The notes beneath the pieces were generated by a model. It had not been told where the DNA came from, ran no database searches, and was given only the letters and a program-made list of their open reading frames with translations. A DNA stretch of 64,000 nt. Source: Sycon ciliatum. Its lineage: Eukaryota; Porifera; Calcarea; Leucosolenida; Sycettidae. Location of the stretch: contig NC_088643.1 in the NCBI RefSeq assembly GCF_964019385.1, forward strand, positions 46,724,677 to 46,788,676. The letters run 5' to 3'. Each line of letters starts with the position of its first letter. Position 1 is the first letter of the stretch. Positions 12,273 to 23,258 of the stretch are shown here, piece after piece. The translations under genes and the position numbers were made by a program.

Positions 12273-14131
12273 CACTTCCACACAGACATGCACAAGCACA
12301 CAGACTTGCACAAACACAAGCACACACAGCACACTTGCACGCACGCACACACACACACACACACACACAACCTGGGGTTAGACTAGGGCTAAACGCCTAA
12401 ATGCAGCACCAGTAGCTGGCACAATATCCCACTGCATAGTACATACCGGTATCTAGCATCGTCTTGACTTGCTTCGTGGGGAGCTTCATAAACATGTTGC
12501 CAAGGCAAATCCATGATTTTTGAACTGCAGTAGATGGCAAGGATAACAGTCGTGAATAGCAACAGCAAAATGACAACAACTGCTACTGCGAGGGTTCATG
12601 TTGCGCAGGATTGACGGCTTATTTTTCTCTCGTCTGAGTAACGTAATTCACCGTCATAATACCACGCATACGCTATCTTGCGACGTGCTGCCGATCAGAC
12701 AGTAGGGCATGGGCGCAACTGTCCAAAAAATCAACTCTACTTACCCTGGGCACGTTGTTCGTCCTCAGCATGCAGCGATTTCAAGGTGACGCGCAGCGCT
12801 TCCCGGGTGCTCTGCCGCCTGCGGTCTAAATCAACAACCTGTGCACATAACAATGGAGCAGGTTCTAATAAGGAGCATATCGACCATACATGTCACAGGT
12901 ACAATGTAGTCTTCTTACTCTTAGGGAGGAAAATACAAGATCAAAACCACATCCGAGGTACCTAGTTATGTATGAGCCGATGATCAGCTGATGACGTAAT
13001 ACAGGTAGCTGCACACAATGCCAGTGAGAGTAGTAATTTTTCAACTTGCACATATGTATGACAATACATTGTATAAATGCAAAGGGGTGCATGTACAATC
13101 ATGTACTTCTTGTACTGCGAGTTCAGGCCATGCACTGTGATTGTGTGAAGTACACTCGACACATGAATCCATTTTGCTTTCACACACAGCCGAGTACAAG
13201 AACGTTACATAACACATACCATGTGGGTTCATTTGAACGTTGAAACCTAACCTACCTACGTACCTACAATGTGCTTCTGTTGCTTGTGGATGGGTGGGCC
13301 AACATGCATGTGCCTCTATGTCAGGGTCCTAGCCAAAGGAGGGTAGAGGGGCGCAGCGCCCCCCCCCCCCCCCCCCCCCCCCCGTGAAAATGTGCCCCCT
13401 CCCCTTCTTACTATTATAGTATTATTGATTATTGCACTCCATTGGAACACAAACCATCCTGTCCACACATCTACGACGGTCTCTCCACCACCACACTAAA
13501 CTCCCCATTCGTGTATACATTAACCACTTGTGTGCCACCGCTCTGCATACAATTAATTATTATAATACAGTCATGCACTGCCTACATGGCTGGAGACGAT
13601 TGTATATCAACGTTGTGGCCTCATGACTTCAAGTTCAAATATGGATCAGGAATCTCAAGATTCTTCCCATGAAAAAAATGTTCTATGTATAATCTGCAGT
13701 GGTGCCTCTGGCCAGTCGTGTCGTTCGCTGGCTATAATTCCAACTTTTAAAACTTTGGACTGAAGTTGCAAATAATAGATACGTTCTGGGGAAAAAATTA
13801 ATAGATTCCTTTCATAGAAAGTACCACGCTACGTACATGTAGAGAGAGGGCGGCATGTACATAATAATGTAGAGAGAGGTCGGCATGTACATAGTACTGC
13901 AGACTACGTGACGAACTTCAAGCACTACATGCATCCTCTACTACGGTATCTCTATCTGGTGGGATGTTACGCATAGCTGACGGCACTTACGATGAAGCAA
14001 TTATGTTATTATTTGTACAATTATGTAGAACTGTTTACCTGTTGCTTCGTCGCCAGCACGTCCTCAGCGACGATCTCGACTTTGGCAAGCAAGTCCACCA
14101 CCGAAGAAGCACTGTCAAATTTATCCGCCAT
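9793..14131 (-). CDS. PDRG1: PDRG1, prefoldin-like subunit (p53 and DNA damage-regulated protein 1)
   Basis: There are five minus-strand exons: 14131-14039, 12838-12745, 12524-12447, 11778-11698 and 9872-9793. All junctions are GT..AG and in phase, giving 141 codons plus stop. The predicted protein starts MADKFDSASSVVDLLAKVE. It then carries VVDLDRRR, the hallmark CLGNMFMKLP (the family has a CFGNMFIKMP-like segment), DQKRLGEEID and near the end LKGYDLNPMGSDEL (the family has LKGFNLNP..DEL). The length is close to the usual 130-140 residues. From established knowledge PDRG1 is a beta-class prefoldin-like subunit of the R2TP/prefoldin-like co-chaperone (PAQosome), acting in the cytoplasm and nucleus in assembly of RNA polymerase and PIKK complexes. 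Two alpha helices around a beta hairpin fit the coiled-coil composition seen. Intron 4 (1.8 kb) holds an (AC)n tract. The start codon faces the GT8 gene at 14915. Confidence 0.9.
10681..10770. repeat. (AC)n microsatellite in PDRG1 intron 4
   Basis: A long CA dinucleotide run with a few interruptions. It creates spurious His/Thr or Val/Cys open frames on both strands. Confidence 0.9.
12206..12370. repeat. (AC)n microsatellite in PDRG1 intron 3
   Basis: Two CA runs (about 12206-12271 and 12345-12369) are joined by degenerate CACA-rich sequence. Confidence 0.9.
13359..13384. repeat. Poly-C tract
   Basis: A run of about 25 C residues follows GCGCAGCG in PDRG1 intron 1. Confidence 0.85.
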
Positions 14132-14914
14132 GCCTGTGAGAGCCTTGGAGGTGTGAAACGATTACAAACTACATGTACTCTCCAGCTCCACGTCTTCGCC
14201 TTTTATTTGTGTTATTGCAATTCTAAACTAACTTTCTTGAATCTCTTGCATTCGCAAAAGTAGATCTACAAGTCATGTACACCAGGGAGTCGTAAAATAC
14301 CGACTCCCTTGTCAAATTTTGACGACTCTTTGACGAGTTCAATCATGTACCTTGTGAAGTAATAATATTATTAGTTGTGTACTGAGTACGGTAGATATTA
14401 CTTGGTCCACCATTATTTAATTTTAATATTATACAAACTAAACACTTCATTTAATCAGTCTATATCTGTCAGTTTCTTTGTTATGAATGGACTATACTGT
14501 TGTAGTTACCTGGTTACAATCTTCTCTTCCTATCTCTCTTCCTACCTGTCCGAAGCCCCCCCCCCCCCCCTTTTTAATCATTGCCGCTGAGTGTCCGTTG
14601 TGACCAGGAATCAAGTAACTTAGTTGGCTTGTAAGTTACAGTTAGTTAATAGTAGGAGAAACCAGATCAGTTGCAGTGATGAAGCTGTACAGCATGTAGG
14701 TCGACCATCCATAGTCTCCCACCGGGAAATGTGGGCTTTAAAAAAATGACTACGGGTAGATCTACTGCCCAAATAACTGCAAAAGCAAAGTAAACTTGAA
14801 GGAAAGTAAACTTGAAGGTATGGGAAAATAAGTCAGTGGTGAATCAATCTTCCCGGTGCTTCTTCATCGCCATTCCGTTATTGGCTCGCCACGCGTGAGT
14901 ATACTGCTTAGCCG
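14132..14914. promoter_or_regulatory. Divergent intergenic region between PDRG1 and GT8 gene
   Basis: 783 bp separate two head-to-head start codons, so it must hold both 5' UTRs and promoters; a shared promoter is inferred. A truncated family A palindrome lies at 14283-14310. A poly-C run is near 14558. No TATA element can be assigned with confidence. Confidence 0.45.
14283..14310. mobile_element. Truncated family A palindrome
   Basis: It carries CAGGGAGTCGTAAAATACC followed directly by CGACTCCCTT, so most of the second arm's inner half is missing. No flanking 8-bp duplication is visible. The intact copies are at 23221, 25725, 48471 and 52262. Confidence 0.5.
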
Positions 14915-15949
14915 ATGATGAAGCGAATATATCCGCTATCGCAGGCACCATGGCTTGCACCCTTGGCACTGGTGCTACTGGTCGGAACGTTCTACACCAC
15001 TAGATACAGCCGAACGTTGACGACGACAAAAGGGGAGAGAGGTCCGCATTTTCCCACTCTAGTAGATGGCTCTGACCAGCTGCTAAAGTACACGTGCAGG
15101 TTTACAGAGGATCGCTCATCGCCCCATACACCTGACAACCCTGGTGAGGTGGCTATAGTAAGTCTTCTATCTGCATCTGTACCATCACTGCTTCTAGATT
15201 ACATTCTAGGACTGGAAGTTTTGGGAACGTCACTGGAAAGGTTTGCTCCGAAGAGCGTGCCGCGTGTACTCATGGTGTTGGAAGGTACAGACTGTGACAA
15301 GCTTTGCATGCGACGACTTCATGATACTGGCTGGCGTATCTGCCATGCGCCACCTATTACGCCGCCGCGTCCGTCCGATTTTGCTCGCTTCAAGGATCAG
15401 TTTGTCAAGCTTCTTATGTGGAACATGGTGCAGTACAAACGTGTCGTTTACATGGATGCCGACACGCTAGCTGTGGGAAGACTGGAGCGGCTGCTCGCCA
15501 CACCGGTTAGTATGGCTTCGAATAAACCACTTGCTGTAGCACAGGATATATTCAACGGCAAGTGGGTGGATGGATTCAATATGGGTGTTGCTGTAATACC
15601 GACTAATCGAACAGAGTTTGTCCGTCTGTTCAACTTGCTGGAAAGTGACAATGTTGAGTATCGATCCACAATGTCTGAGCAAGGATTTCTGTCCGTAGTT
15701 TACAAGAATGTGTGGACAAAACTGGCTTTTGAGGATAATGCAAACTTGGCAGCTTGGTTATGGGACAGGTCTCTGTGGCAGAGTAAGAAATCTGACATAC
15801 GTCTTATCCACTTCACCATGGAGAAGGGATGGAAAATCGATTCCAAGTCGAAGTATGCTGAGATTGGCCGCCTTTGGAAAGACACAAGAGATTTGCTCTT
15901 CGCACGACGCTTGACTTCCATCGATACATACGACCTAGCCTTTGTGTGA
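14915..15949 (+). CDS. GT8-family glycosyltransferase, type II membrane protein, intronless (copy 1)
   Basis: A single 344-codon open frame. A short basic cytoplasmic tail (MMKR) is followed by a hydrophobic anchor at about residues 11-29 and a luminal catalytic domain, as expected of a Golgi type II enzyme. The domain has the GT8/glycogenin-like order: VAIVSLLSASVPSL near the start, KRVVYMDADTLAV with the metal-binding D-x-D at 181-183, FNMGVAVIPTN, and LIHFTMEKGWK, matching the HF..K.W motif of the family. The reaction expected is transfer of a sugar from a UDP-sugar; donor and acceptor cannot be told from sequence. No introns are visible. A second gene at 37923-39143 (minus) shares about 280 residues at roughly 94% identity, but the first 50 residues and the last 15 differ. 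Start: the first of two adjacent ATGs. Confidence 0.82.
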   Translation: MMKRIYPLSQAPWLAPLALVLLVGTFYTTRYSRTLTTTKGERGPHFPTLVDGSDQLLKYTCRFTEDRSSPHTPDNPGEVAIVSLLSASVPSLLLDYILGLEVLGTSLERFAPKSVPRVLMVLEGTDCDKLCMRRLHDTGWRICHAPPITPPRPSDFARFKDQFVKLLMWNMVQYKRVVYMDADTLAVGRLERLLATPVSMASNKPLAVAQDIFNGKWVDGFNMGVAVIPTNRTEFVRLFNLLESDNVEYRSTMSEQGFLSVVYKNVWTKLAFEDNANLAAWLWDRSLWQSKKSDIRLIHFTMEKGWKIDSKSKYAEIGRLWKDTRDLLFARRLTSIDTYDLAFV

Positions 15950-18483
15950 CAAAACACCAAGACCAAGGAGAGGCGATGTTGAGAGATCTGCACTGGCGGT
16001 ATTGTGTGAGTCGATGGAGATGTACAGTTGTGCTGAGTGAAATCCAACTCAAGGCGAGCCGGTCTCACACAGGAACCAGGCGCACACCTGTTTACGTAAC
16101 TGCTGCCACTACGTTGTCTGTCACCTTGTGCTGGCTGGCTTGGACAAGCAGTGGACATGGCCGGCCTGACCGCATCAGGGTAGCAGCCAGGCCTGGCAAG
16201 GATGGCGGCGGCGGCGGACTTGGCACCGGTAGCAGCGCTTCCGACGGCATCACCGGTGCACTTCTCTACAGCGCTGCCTTCAGGCCCAGTGCAGGTGTCG
16301 GTTGCCCGCTGGCGGGTGGTTGATGTCCTTGTGCTGCTCGCTGAGCTTGCTTCCTGGCTAGCCGATCTCCGTCCGCTGCGAGTCTCCCAGTTACGGTTGA
16401 TTTCAGCCAGGAGCCTCCGTTTAAAGTTGCTCTGTTAACGTATGTAGCCACCACTTGCATCACCTGAGTACATACTGCACAGATCTGCACCTGAGTACAT
16501 ACTGCACAGATCTTCACCAGCAGTGGTGCTGGCGGTAGCTTGCGATCTGCGGGTGCACTTCTCAACTCTACTCCGTCTTCAAGATCTACTGTACGTATAC
16601 AGTGCAATACGTTTCGACCGGGGAAAGACTCTCCGTGTGTGCTCTACACTTCTGTCCAACGCCTGTTCCAGGGGGTGACGCTTTAACACCACTCTCTAAA
16701 CTGCCGGGACAGCCTATCTTTGCATTGCCAGTGCTGATAGGAATGGATTGGGGTGGGGACAAGGTTTTTGAATTTTTTTAGCACTTCTTCGATATTTTAA
16801 GAACCCGCTACAACATTTTTTTTACGAAGCCTCTTGTACGGGCAAAATTAATAAACTGATACAATCATCTACAACATTTACAATGTAGGTGCTGAACAGA
16901 TCTGCAGAGTTGACGAGTTTTTAAGACCCATCCTATCGCCTAGGCTACAGTCCTCTGCTGGAGTCAATTTATGACGACTCTCTGATGCATGTACTTTGAT
17001 CGAACCTTGTAAATGTACGCTGAGTCTGGTTGTGACAGTCTACGTGGGGACAATATTAATAAGAGCTATGAAAAGTATGAATGCCGCAGACCTCACCACG
17101 CAACATGACAACTTGCTTATCGAGGTTTGAATGTTTGTTTTTTCCATAATCGATTTTTAAACTCTTATCATCAGTGGAAATACGGAACTGAAGTGATCAA
17201 GTGAAAAAACAAAGGTTCAAAAAAAGGACAAGGAGGAGTGGTAGACCACTAAGCCAACCAAATATGCCTTCCCCATCGTTACCCTTGCCGCCGCCCGAGC
17301 TACCACCAGTGCCGTTGGTGGCTGGGGTTGGGGTGGAGTCGGCAATAACGACATCACCGCACAGACTTTGGACCTACTTCTGTGACACAGTGTAGTGCGG
17401 GCACTGCAGCACACGGTAGCGCCCACGCCGGTGGTCCAGAGACTGCGGAGGACCCGAGGTCAACTGCGAATTATTCAACGGAGATATGTTCCAGGAATGG
17501 ATGGCCAAGGCCCACGCGGAACAGAGAACGAAAAGTAAACAGAAATCAGAAGAAACCGTGAAAACGAAACAAAACGTGGAGACGCTGATGAGCTACAGAT
17601 AGAGCAACAACAAAGGTGGAACAAGTACATGTACACGCATACTGCATGGATGGTATGCCTATGGGACTGGCTGACCCGGTGAGGATGAGATGGATGACGA
17701 TGCGCCAGATGACGGCGAGGCGGATGACAGGTGAGACGGCTGTTGGTGGTGACGATAAAGCGGATGAGGAGTCAGGCGGCAGGGAAGGTGGTGGAGCTGA
17801 TGAGGGTGAAGTTCGTAAGAAGTCAACGGTGTACTGGCATTTGCTATCCAGTCGTCCCGACTGTTTCAGTGTGTATGATGATTCTCACTTCTCTGTACTG
17901 CGGCGTGCCCGTTATCGTGGTTATGTTCAGCAGGTGAAAGTCCTCGAAGCTGTCTGTATTCGTATGCATACATGGAAGTCATCACCGCCAACACTCCGCT
18001 TCCCTGGATAACACCATCACTCCATACCCAATAATCACCTTGTACTTTTGTGGCACCGTGGCCTAAGTGTCATCACATGGTATTTACGTGTCTCCTCACA
18101 CCGCCCAGGTGCATGCTATGGCCGATGAAAGCTTTGGCGGAGGCTCCAGTGGTGGTCTCAGGGACACTAGATCCAGTCCATCATCCGATCCACTTTCTCA
18201 CGACAGTGTCATAGTGGTGACAGTGACTGTTCAACTGTTGGGTCGAATGGTCTTGGTTCGAAGTCTCTACGACAAAGCGTTCTTGAGATATTTCACTTTG
18301 AAATTGCAAAAACGGGGGCCGCGCCGTGACGTCATGCGGCCATTTCACTCCGTCATCCCGGCCGGCCTACGTCATTGTGGCACGGTCTCCATCTAGGAGC
18401 ACTATTTTAGTATACAATTTCAAGGAAAGACAAGCTACTCCGAACTCTGTACCCAGCAAGAGCGATTACAGAATACTATAAAG
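15950..18483. other. Unassigned region downstream of GT8 copy 1
   Basis: Open frames at 15874-16323, 17201-17395 and 17616-18011 on the plus strand encode low-complexity (Pro-, Met/Arg- or Gly/Glu-rich) peptides with no recognisable domain. A short tandem duplication of TGAGTACATACTGCACAGAT lies near 16465-16515. GT8 3' UTR sequence must be in the first few hundred bases. Confidence 0.35.
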
Positions 18484-18485
18484 TA

Positions 18486-18980
18486 CAGTGCGTATAGGTT
18501 ATAGCGTGGTCGTGTAAAAGAATATACTGCCTACAAGAATCATCTCTCATGTTTTCATAATCATAACATGGATTTCAAGTCCACATTTATTCTTACAAGC
18601 AATTTTATCCCATAGTAGAATATATCGGTCCTAAGAATGAACTTTGTGTAGCGAAACATGCCAGATTAGTACAAAGTGTATCGCCTGTAGTAATATCATC
18701 TGTCCAATTCCGTTCTGATCTGACTCTCGTTGCGTCGTAGTGCTGCAGATTCAACTGTTGTGGTCATGAAACTCGTGTTGCATAGCCACATGGTAAGCCT
18801 ATGGGACTATGACCAGCCACATGCACAGAAGTACTGCGTTGCATGTACGATGATCTTCCTGCCCCTGCGCACATGCATTATGATATGCCACACTTGATTT
18901 ATCGTGTGTAAGAAATATCGGGAATAACTCGGAATAGAAAGTCGTCTTTCAAACACCCACGCTATAATCGATACCTACTG
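18486..18980. mobile_element. Pogo-like TIR element, copy 1 (495 bp)
   Basis: TA duplications flank termini of the form CAGTGCGTATAGGTTATAG at the left and the complement of CAGTAGGTATCGATTATAG at the right. TA target duplications and CAG ends fit the pogo/Tigger part of the mariner superfamily. It is non-coding. Its interior is repeated in inverted orientation in the element at 19092-23081. Confidence 0.6.
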
Positions 18981-19787
18981 TACACGACCATGACGACTGA
19001 CGTTAGGAGAAGTCTATAAAAAAACTCCCCTATAAGAATAAATGAGGGTCAGAACCGGGTTAATAATAAGGACCAAGAGTACATGACTGTACAGTAGGTA
19101 TCGATCGGTTAAAGCGTGGGTGTTTGAAAAACGACTTTCTATTCTTATTTCCGATATTTCTTACACACGATAAATCAAGTGTGACATATCATGTGCATGT
19201 GCGCAGAGGCAGGAAGATCATCGTACATACAAGGTAGTGCTCCTGTGCATGCGGCTGGTCACAGTCACATAGGCTTACCATGTGGCTATGCAACATGAGT
19301 TACATGACCACAATAGTTGAACCTGCAGCACTACGACCCAACGCGAGTCAGATCAGAACTGCTTTGGACGGATGTTATTACTACAGGCGATATACTTTGT
19401 ACTGATCTGGCATGTTTCGCTACACAAAGTCCATTCTTAGGACCGATAATTCTTCAATCCATACATCCTGTACACACACCTTGTACACACTCTCTCTAAC
19501 GGTCTCTAGGCTACACTGCAATTGATATACATTAGATCAAATTTTCGGGCAAGGCCCATCATCAGGAATAAGTCTACTGTAGACAAAACAGGGCTTTATA
19601 TATATGTGACAAGTACTAGTGGCCAAAGGTGTGATGGTATAGCGCAAAATGTTGCAATACCACAGGAAGCGAGATTATTATTCTGTGTGATATGTATGAA
19701 GTGAAAATATAGTGCAGTGATAGTGCAGGATTACTAATGTGAGTACAAAGCAGAAAAATACACACTTCTAGCAACACACACACACAC

Positions 19788-19818
<31 letters not shown>

Positions 19819-19877
19819 CCACACACACACACACATACACAGTGCACAAATTCTTGCACAAATTATGACAGATATAT

Positions 19878-21914
19878 TTACACATCACCCAACAGTCGCC
19901 AACCATTGTCACTGTTCACTGCCGGCTTCCTCTTCCTCATGAATAGTGCCTCCATGATTCTGCGGTCAACGTAAGACCGTTGCTTGCTGGCGAGAACTTG
20001 TAGATGGGAAAATGGCGAGAACTCCGGTGACGATGGGAAGGTGTGCTGCTTTTGTCGATAATGGTCTCCCCATGGCTTTCCCAATGTCGCGTTCTTGGCT
20101 TGTCTGTAGTGCTCCTCAGTCCTCTTGCGTGCTGTCCTTTCTGTTTCCCCGACGTATTCTTCTTGACAGATGGTACATTTCATAGAGTACACCACATCTT
20201 GGCCCTGGGACATACAAACATTACGCTTCAGACCACCATCGCATGCACGACATTCAGCCGGCCGACCCCGCCCCCTCTTCTCCCTCTGCCGCTGTACCGT
20301 CCTGGGGCATTGTGGCTTGCTGAATGACGACGAGACCAACATATCCTTTAGTGAGCGACCGGACGTAAAGACCACACGCACATCTCTATCAAACGACCTG
20401 ACCACTTGACGAACCCTCCTTGCAAGCTGGTCATTTACGTACGGTACCTTGACAAGTGACGTGTACTGTCGTTTCCCCTTCCGATGTGGTGTCTGCTGGT
20501 GGGGCTGCTCTCGGATGCGTGCGGTTGTCCGTGCGGTGTCGGAGTGTTGTATGGCTGATTGTATAATGCGCCGTGGGTAGTGGTTCTCAAGGAGGAGTGT
20601 GGTGATCTTTTCAATCCCCCGTTGTCGTCCTGCCTCCGTTGTTGCGTTGTTGACTGCCCTGCTGATCTGGTTGTTGGCGACAGCGATTTTTGTTTCCATT
20701 GGCAAAGCAGACAAATATGACAAATGTACACCACTATGGGACGACTGGACAAATAACTCCCAGTCCAACTTGCCACCTGACACCGAGATTGACAGGTCCA
20801 AGTAACTGATGGTGTGAGAGTTGGTCGTGTGTGTATATTCTGCGGTGAATTGTATGCGTGGGTGGCGGGAATTGAGATAATCCACAAATGCCAGAAATGC
20901 CGCAATACCAAAGATCCAAACGAGTATGCAATCATCAATATACCGACGATATAAGAGCGGTTTCAGGGGATACTCAGACAGGGCACGTGACTCGAATTTC
21001 GACATAAAGATAATAGCCAATGGGGGCGCGAGGTGGTTGCCCATAGCTAGACCCTGCTGTTGTCGATAGATGTCGCCGTCAAACTCAAAGAAATTTGACT
21101 CTAGGACAAACATGAGCATTTCGCGTATGTCTGATAATGACAGTGCAAACATATCAACTGATTCCTCATGCTCTTCCAATAACTCTATGGCCGCATCGAT
21201 GCTTTCTTGAATAGGAATATTCGAGTACAATGACACAACGTCCAGAGACGCCACAATACATTCCTCTGGGAGGTTTTCGAGATTGCGCAACGCCGTCATA
21301 CAATCTTCAGTACTCGATAAATGTGCAGGCACGAATGGAAGCAATTGCGTAAGAATGCGCTCAAGCAGAAGTGAAATACTGCTGGTCGGGCTACCGCATG
21401 TCGATACCACGGGGCGGAGTGGGAGGCCAGGCTTGTGGTCTTTGGGGAGTCCATAGAAGGTGGACATTCGCGAGTTGTGTGGCTTCAGTGCACGAGTGAG
21501 TGGTGGTGGGATTTTTCCGGTAGTAATGTCCTCTGCTATCCCAGCAGATGTCTTGTCCAGTTCGTTCACGGTAATGTCGGACCTCTCGTAGTTGACCTCG
21601 CTGCTGAGCATTTGGTCAATTTTGGACATGTAGTGTGTTTTGGCCATGACAACAAACCCCTTGCTCTTGTCGGACGGCTTGATTATGATGCTGTTGTTCT
21701 CACGTAGGTCTCTGATCATCGTTTGTTCTTTTCCCGTCAGATGTCGAAGTGGGGTCTTCTGGGGAGCCGTCATTGCCATCTCCCTCCTGTACAGCATAGT
21801 GAGGTTCTCCCGGAGCCTTCTCATTTTTCCTTCCTCTTCCCTTTCCATAAGTGGTGGCTGTTTCTCCGTCGTAGCTATTTTCCTCAGCTTCGGATCTTTT
21901 CGCAACGGTTTCAT
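19878..21914 (-). CDS. Penelope-like reverse transcriptase with C-terminal GIY-YIG endonuclease
   Basis: A 678-codon frame. The N-terminal part (about residues 60-105) has the Penelope linker region with IIIKPSDKSKGFVVM. The reverse transcriptase occupies roughly 130-400, with YGLPKDHKPG, RPVVSTCGSP, SLDVVSLYSNIP, QGLAMGNHLAPPLA and the catalytic YRRYIDDCILVW near residue 320. A cysteine-bearing linker (CRACDGG, then CTICQEE) leads into a GIY-YIG domain near 575-610: VVYSMKC followed by YVGETERTARKRTEEH. It is therefore an endonuclease-bearing Penelope-like element. The frame lacks the expected N-terminus: the conserved ELLSLGPKFIPA segment lies just upstream (about 22040-22085) in another frame, so a frameshift near 21960-22030 has probably broken the gene. 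Confidence 0.85.
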   Translation of the reverse strand: MKPLRKDPKLRKIATTEKQPPLMEREEEGKMRRLRENLTMLYRREMAMTAPQKTPLRHLTGKEQTMIRDLRENNSIIIKPSDKSKGFVVMAKTHYMSKIDQMLSSEVNYERSDITVNELDKTSAGIAEDITTGKIPPPLTRALKPHNSRMSTFYGLPKDHKPGLPLRPVVSTCGSPTSSISLLLERILTQLLPFVPAHLSSTEDCMTALRNLENLPEECIVASLDVVSLYSNIPIQESIDAAIELLEEHEESVDMFALSLSDIREMLMFVLESNFFEFDGDIYRQQQGLAMGNHLAPPLAIIFMSKFESRALSEYPLKPLLYRRYIDDCILVWIFGIAAFLAFVDYLNSRHPRIQFTAEYTHTTNSHTISYLDLSISVSGGKLDWELFVQSSHSGVHLSYLSALPMETKIAVANNQISRAVNNATTEAGRQRGIEKITTLLLENHYPRRIIQSAIQHSDTARTTARIREQPHQQTPHRKGKRQYTSLVKVPYVNDQLARRVRQVVRSFDRDVRVVFTSGRSLKDMLVSSSFSKPQCPRTVQRQREKRGRGRPAECRACDGGLKRNVCMSQGQDVVYSMKCTICQEEYVGETERTARKRTEEHYRQAKNATLGKPWGDHYRQKQHTFPSSPEFSPFSHLQVLASKQRSYVDRRIMEALFMRKRKPAVNSDNGWRLLGDV

Positions 21915-22155
21915 GTTTTCATCCTCCCTTTCCTTTTCTCTTTCGTCATATGTGCCATTCTCTCTGTTCTTCTTTGCGACTTCCCTCCATCGTCTCCCAA
22001 ATTCGCTCCACTCCAGCCTCCACCTCCATAATCATGCGTTCATCCGCCTTCCTGGCAGGAATGAATTTCGGTCCCAGTGACAGTAGTTCTCTCGCGTCGT
22101 CATGTATCTGACCATCGACTCCACTCTCCACCACCACCCTCGCTGACCCAGTCAG

Positions 22156-22427
22156 GGGAAACAGAAAGGACAACACGCAAGAGGACTGAGGAGCACTACA
22201 GACAAGCCAAGAACGCGACATTGGGAAAGCCATGGGGAGACCATTATCGACAAAAGCAGCACACCTTCCCATCGTCACCGGAGTTCTCGCCATTTTCCCA
22301 TCTACAAGTTCTCGCCAGCAAGCAACGGTCTTACGTTGACCGCAGAATCATGGAGGCACTATTCATGAGGAAGAGGAAGCCGGCAGTGAACAGTGACAAT
22401 GGTTGGCGACTGTTGGGTGATGTGTAA
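22156..22427 (+). pseudogene. Partial inverted copy of the Penelope GIY-YIG domain
   Basis: On the plus strand this encodes ETERTTRKRTEEHYRQAKN through to the C-terminal WRLLGDV, nearly identical to the end of the minus-strand Penelope gene. It lacks the reverse transcriptase and forms the coding part of the right inverted arm. Confidence 0.8.
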
Positions 22428-22463
22428 ATATATCTGTCATAATTTGTGCAAGAATTTGTGCAC

Positions 22464-22506
22464 TGTGTATGTGTGTGTGTGTGTGTGTGCGTGTGTGTGC
22501 GTGTGT

Positions 22507-22575
<69 letters not shown>

Positions 22576-22590
22576 GTGTGTGTGTGTGTT
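22464..22590. repeat. (GT)n microsatellite in right Penelope arm
   Basis: This is the mirror of the (AC)n tract at 19774-19842 in the left arm. The right one is longer, showing that the two copies have diverged in length. Confidence 0.9.
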
Positions 22591-23220
22591 GCTAGAAGTG
22601 TGTATTTTTCTGCTTTGTACTCACATTAGTAATCCTGCACTATCACTGCACTATATTTTCACTTCATACATATCACACAGAATAATAATCTCGCTTCCTG
22701 TGGTATTGCAACATTTTACGCTATACCATCACACCTTTGGCCACTAGTACTTGTCACATATATATAAAGCCCTGTTTTGTCTACAGTAGACTTATTCCTG
22801 ATGATGGGCCTTGCCCGAAAATTTGATCTAATGTATATCAATTGCAGTGTAGCCTAGAGACCGTTAGAGAGAGTGTGTACAAGGTGTGTGTACAGGATGA
22901 ATGGATTCAAGTATTGGCTACAGTGGAGTCTCCAAACCTCGATATATTCTTCTGTATGATAAAATTGCTTGTAAGAATAAATGTGCACATGAAATCCATG
23001 TTATGATTATGAAAACATGAGAGTTCATTCTTGTAGGCAGTATATTCTTTTACACGACCACGCTATAACCGATACGCACTCTACTCTTGATAAGACCCAT
23101 ATGGTTCAGATGGTCTCTACATGGCGAGACCGGGGCTCTACCAACCGTGGTACAAGGATGGTTGTAGAAAGGTCACTGTTTCCGAACACGGTGTCCTCCA
23201 CCTTGTTTCATGCTGTCAAA

Positions 23221-23258
23221 CAGGGAGTCGTAAAATACCGGTATTTTACGACTCCCTG
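23221..23258. mobile_element. Family A ultra-short palindromic insertion (38 bp)
   Basis: A perfect palindrome: CAGGGAGTCGTAAAATACC joined to its complement with no spacer. It is flanked by direct 8-bp repeats CTGTCAAA (23213-23220 and 23259-23266). CAGGG ends with an 8-bp duplication matching nTnnnnAn are typical of hAT transposons. Confidence 0.75.

Larger units (their letters stand above)
19446..22925 (-). mobile_element. Penelope-like retroelement with inverted terminal arms
   Basis: The element is about 3.5 kb. The left arm (19446 to about 20150) and right arm (about 22156-22925) are inverted copies of one another. Each contains the end of the coding region (GIY-YIG domain), the 3' UTR with an AC/GT microsatellite, and terminal sequence. 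Penelope-like elements are known to carry partial duplicated copies (pseudo-LTRs) in tandem or inverted orientation, and this arrangement fits the inverted type. It is inserted in the pogo-like element at 19092-23081. Confidence 0.75.
19092..23081. mobile_element. Pogo-like TIR element, copy 2, split by a Penelope-like insertion
   Basis: The outer parts 19092-19445 and about 22926-23081 are the reverse complement of copy 1 at 18486-18980, interrupted near the equivalent of position 18626. The termini are CAGTAGGTATCGATC at the left and CGATACGCACTC at the right, next to TA. The intervening 3.48 kb is the Penelope-like element. The two copies are separated by only about 110 bp and form a large imperfect palindrome (18630-18935 against 19140-19445). 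Confidence 0.6.
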
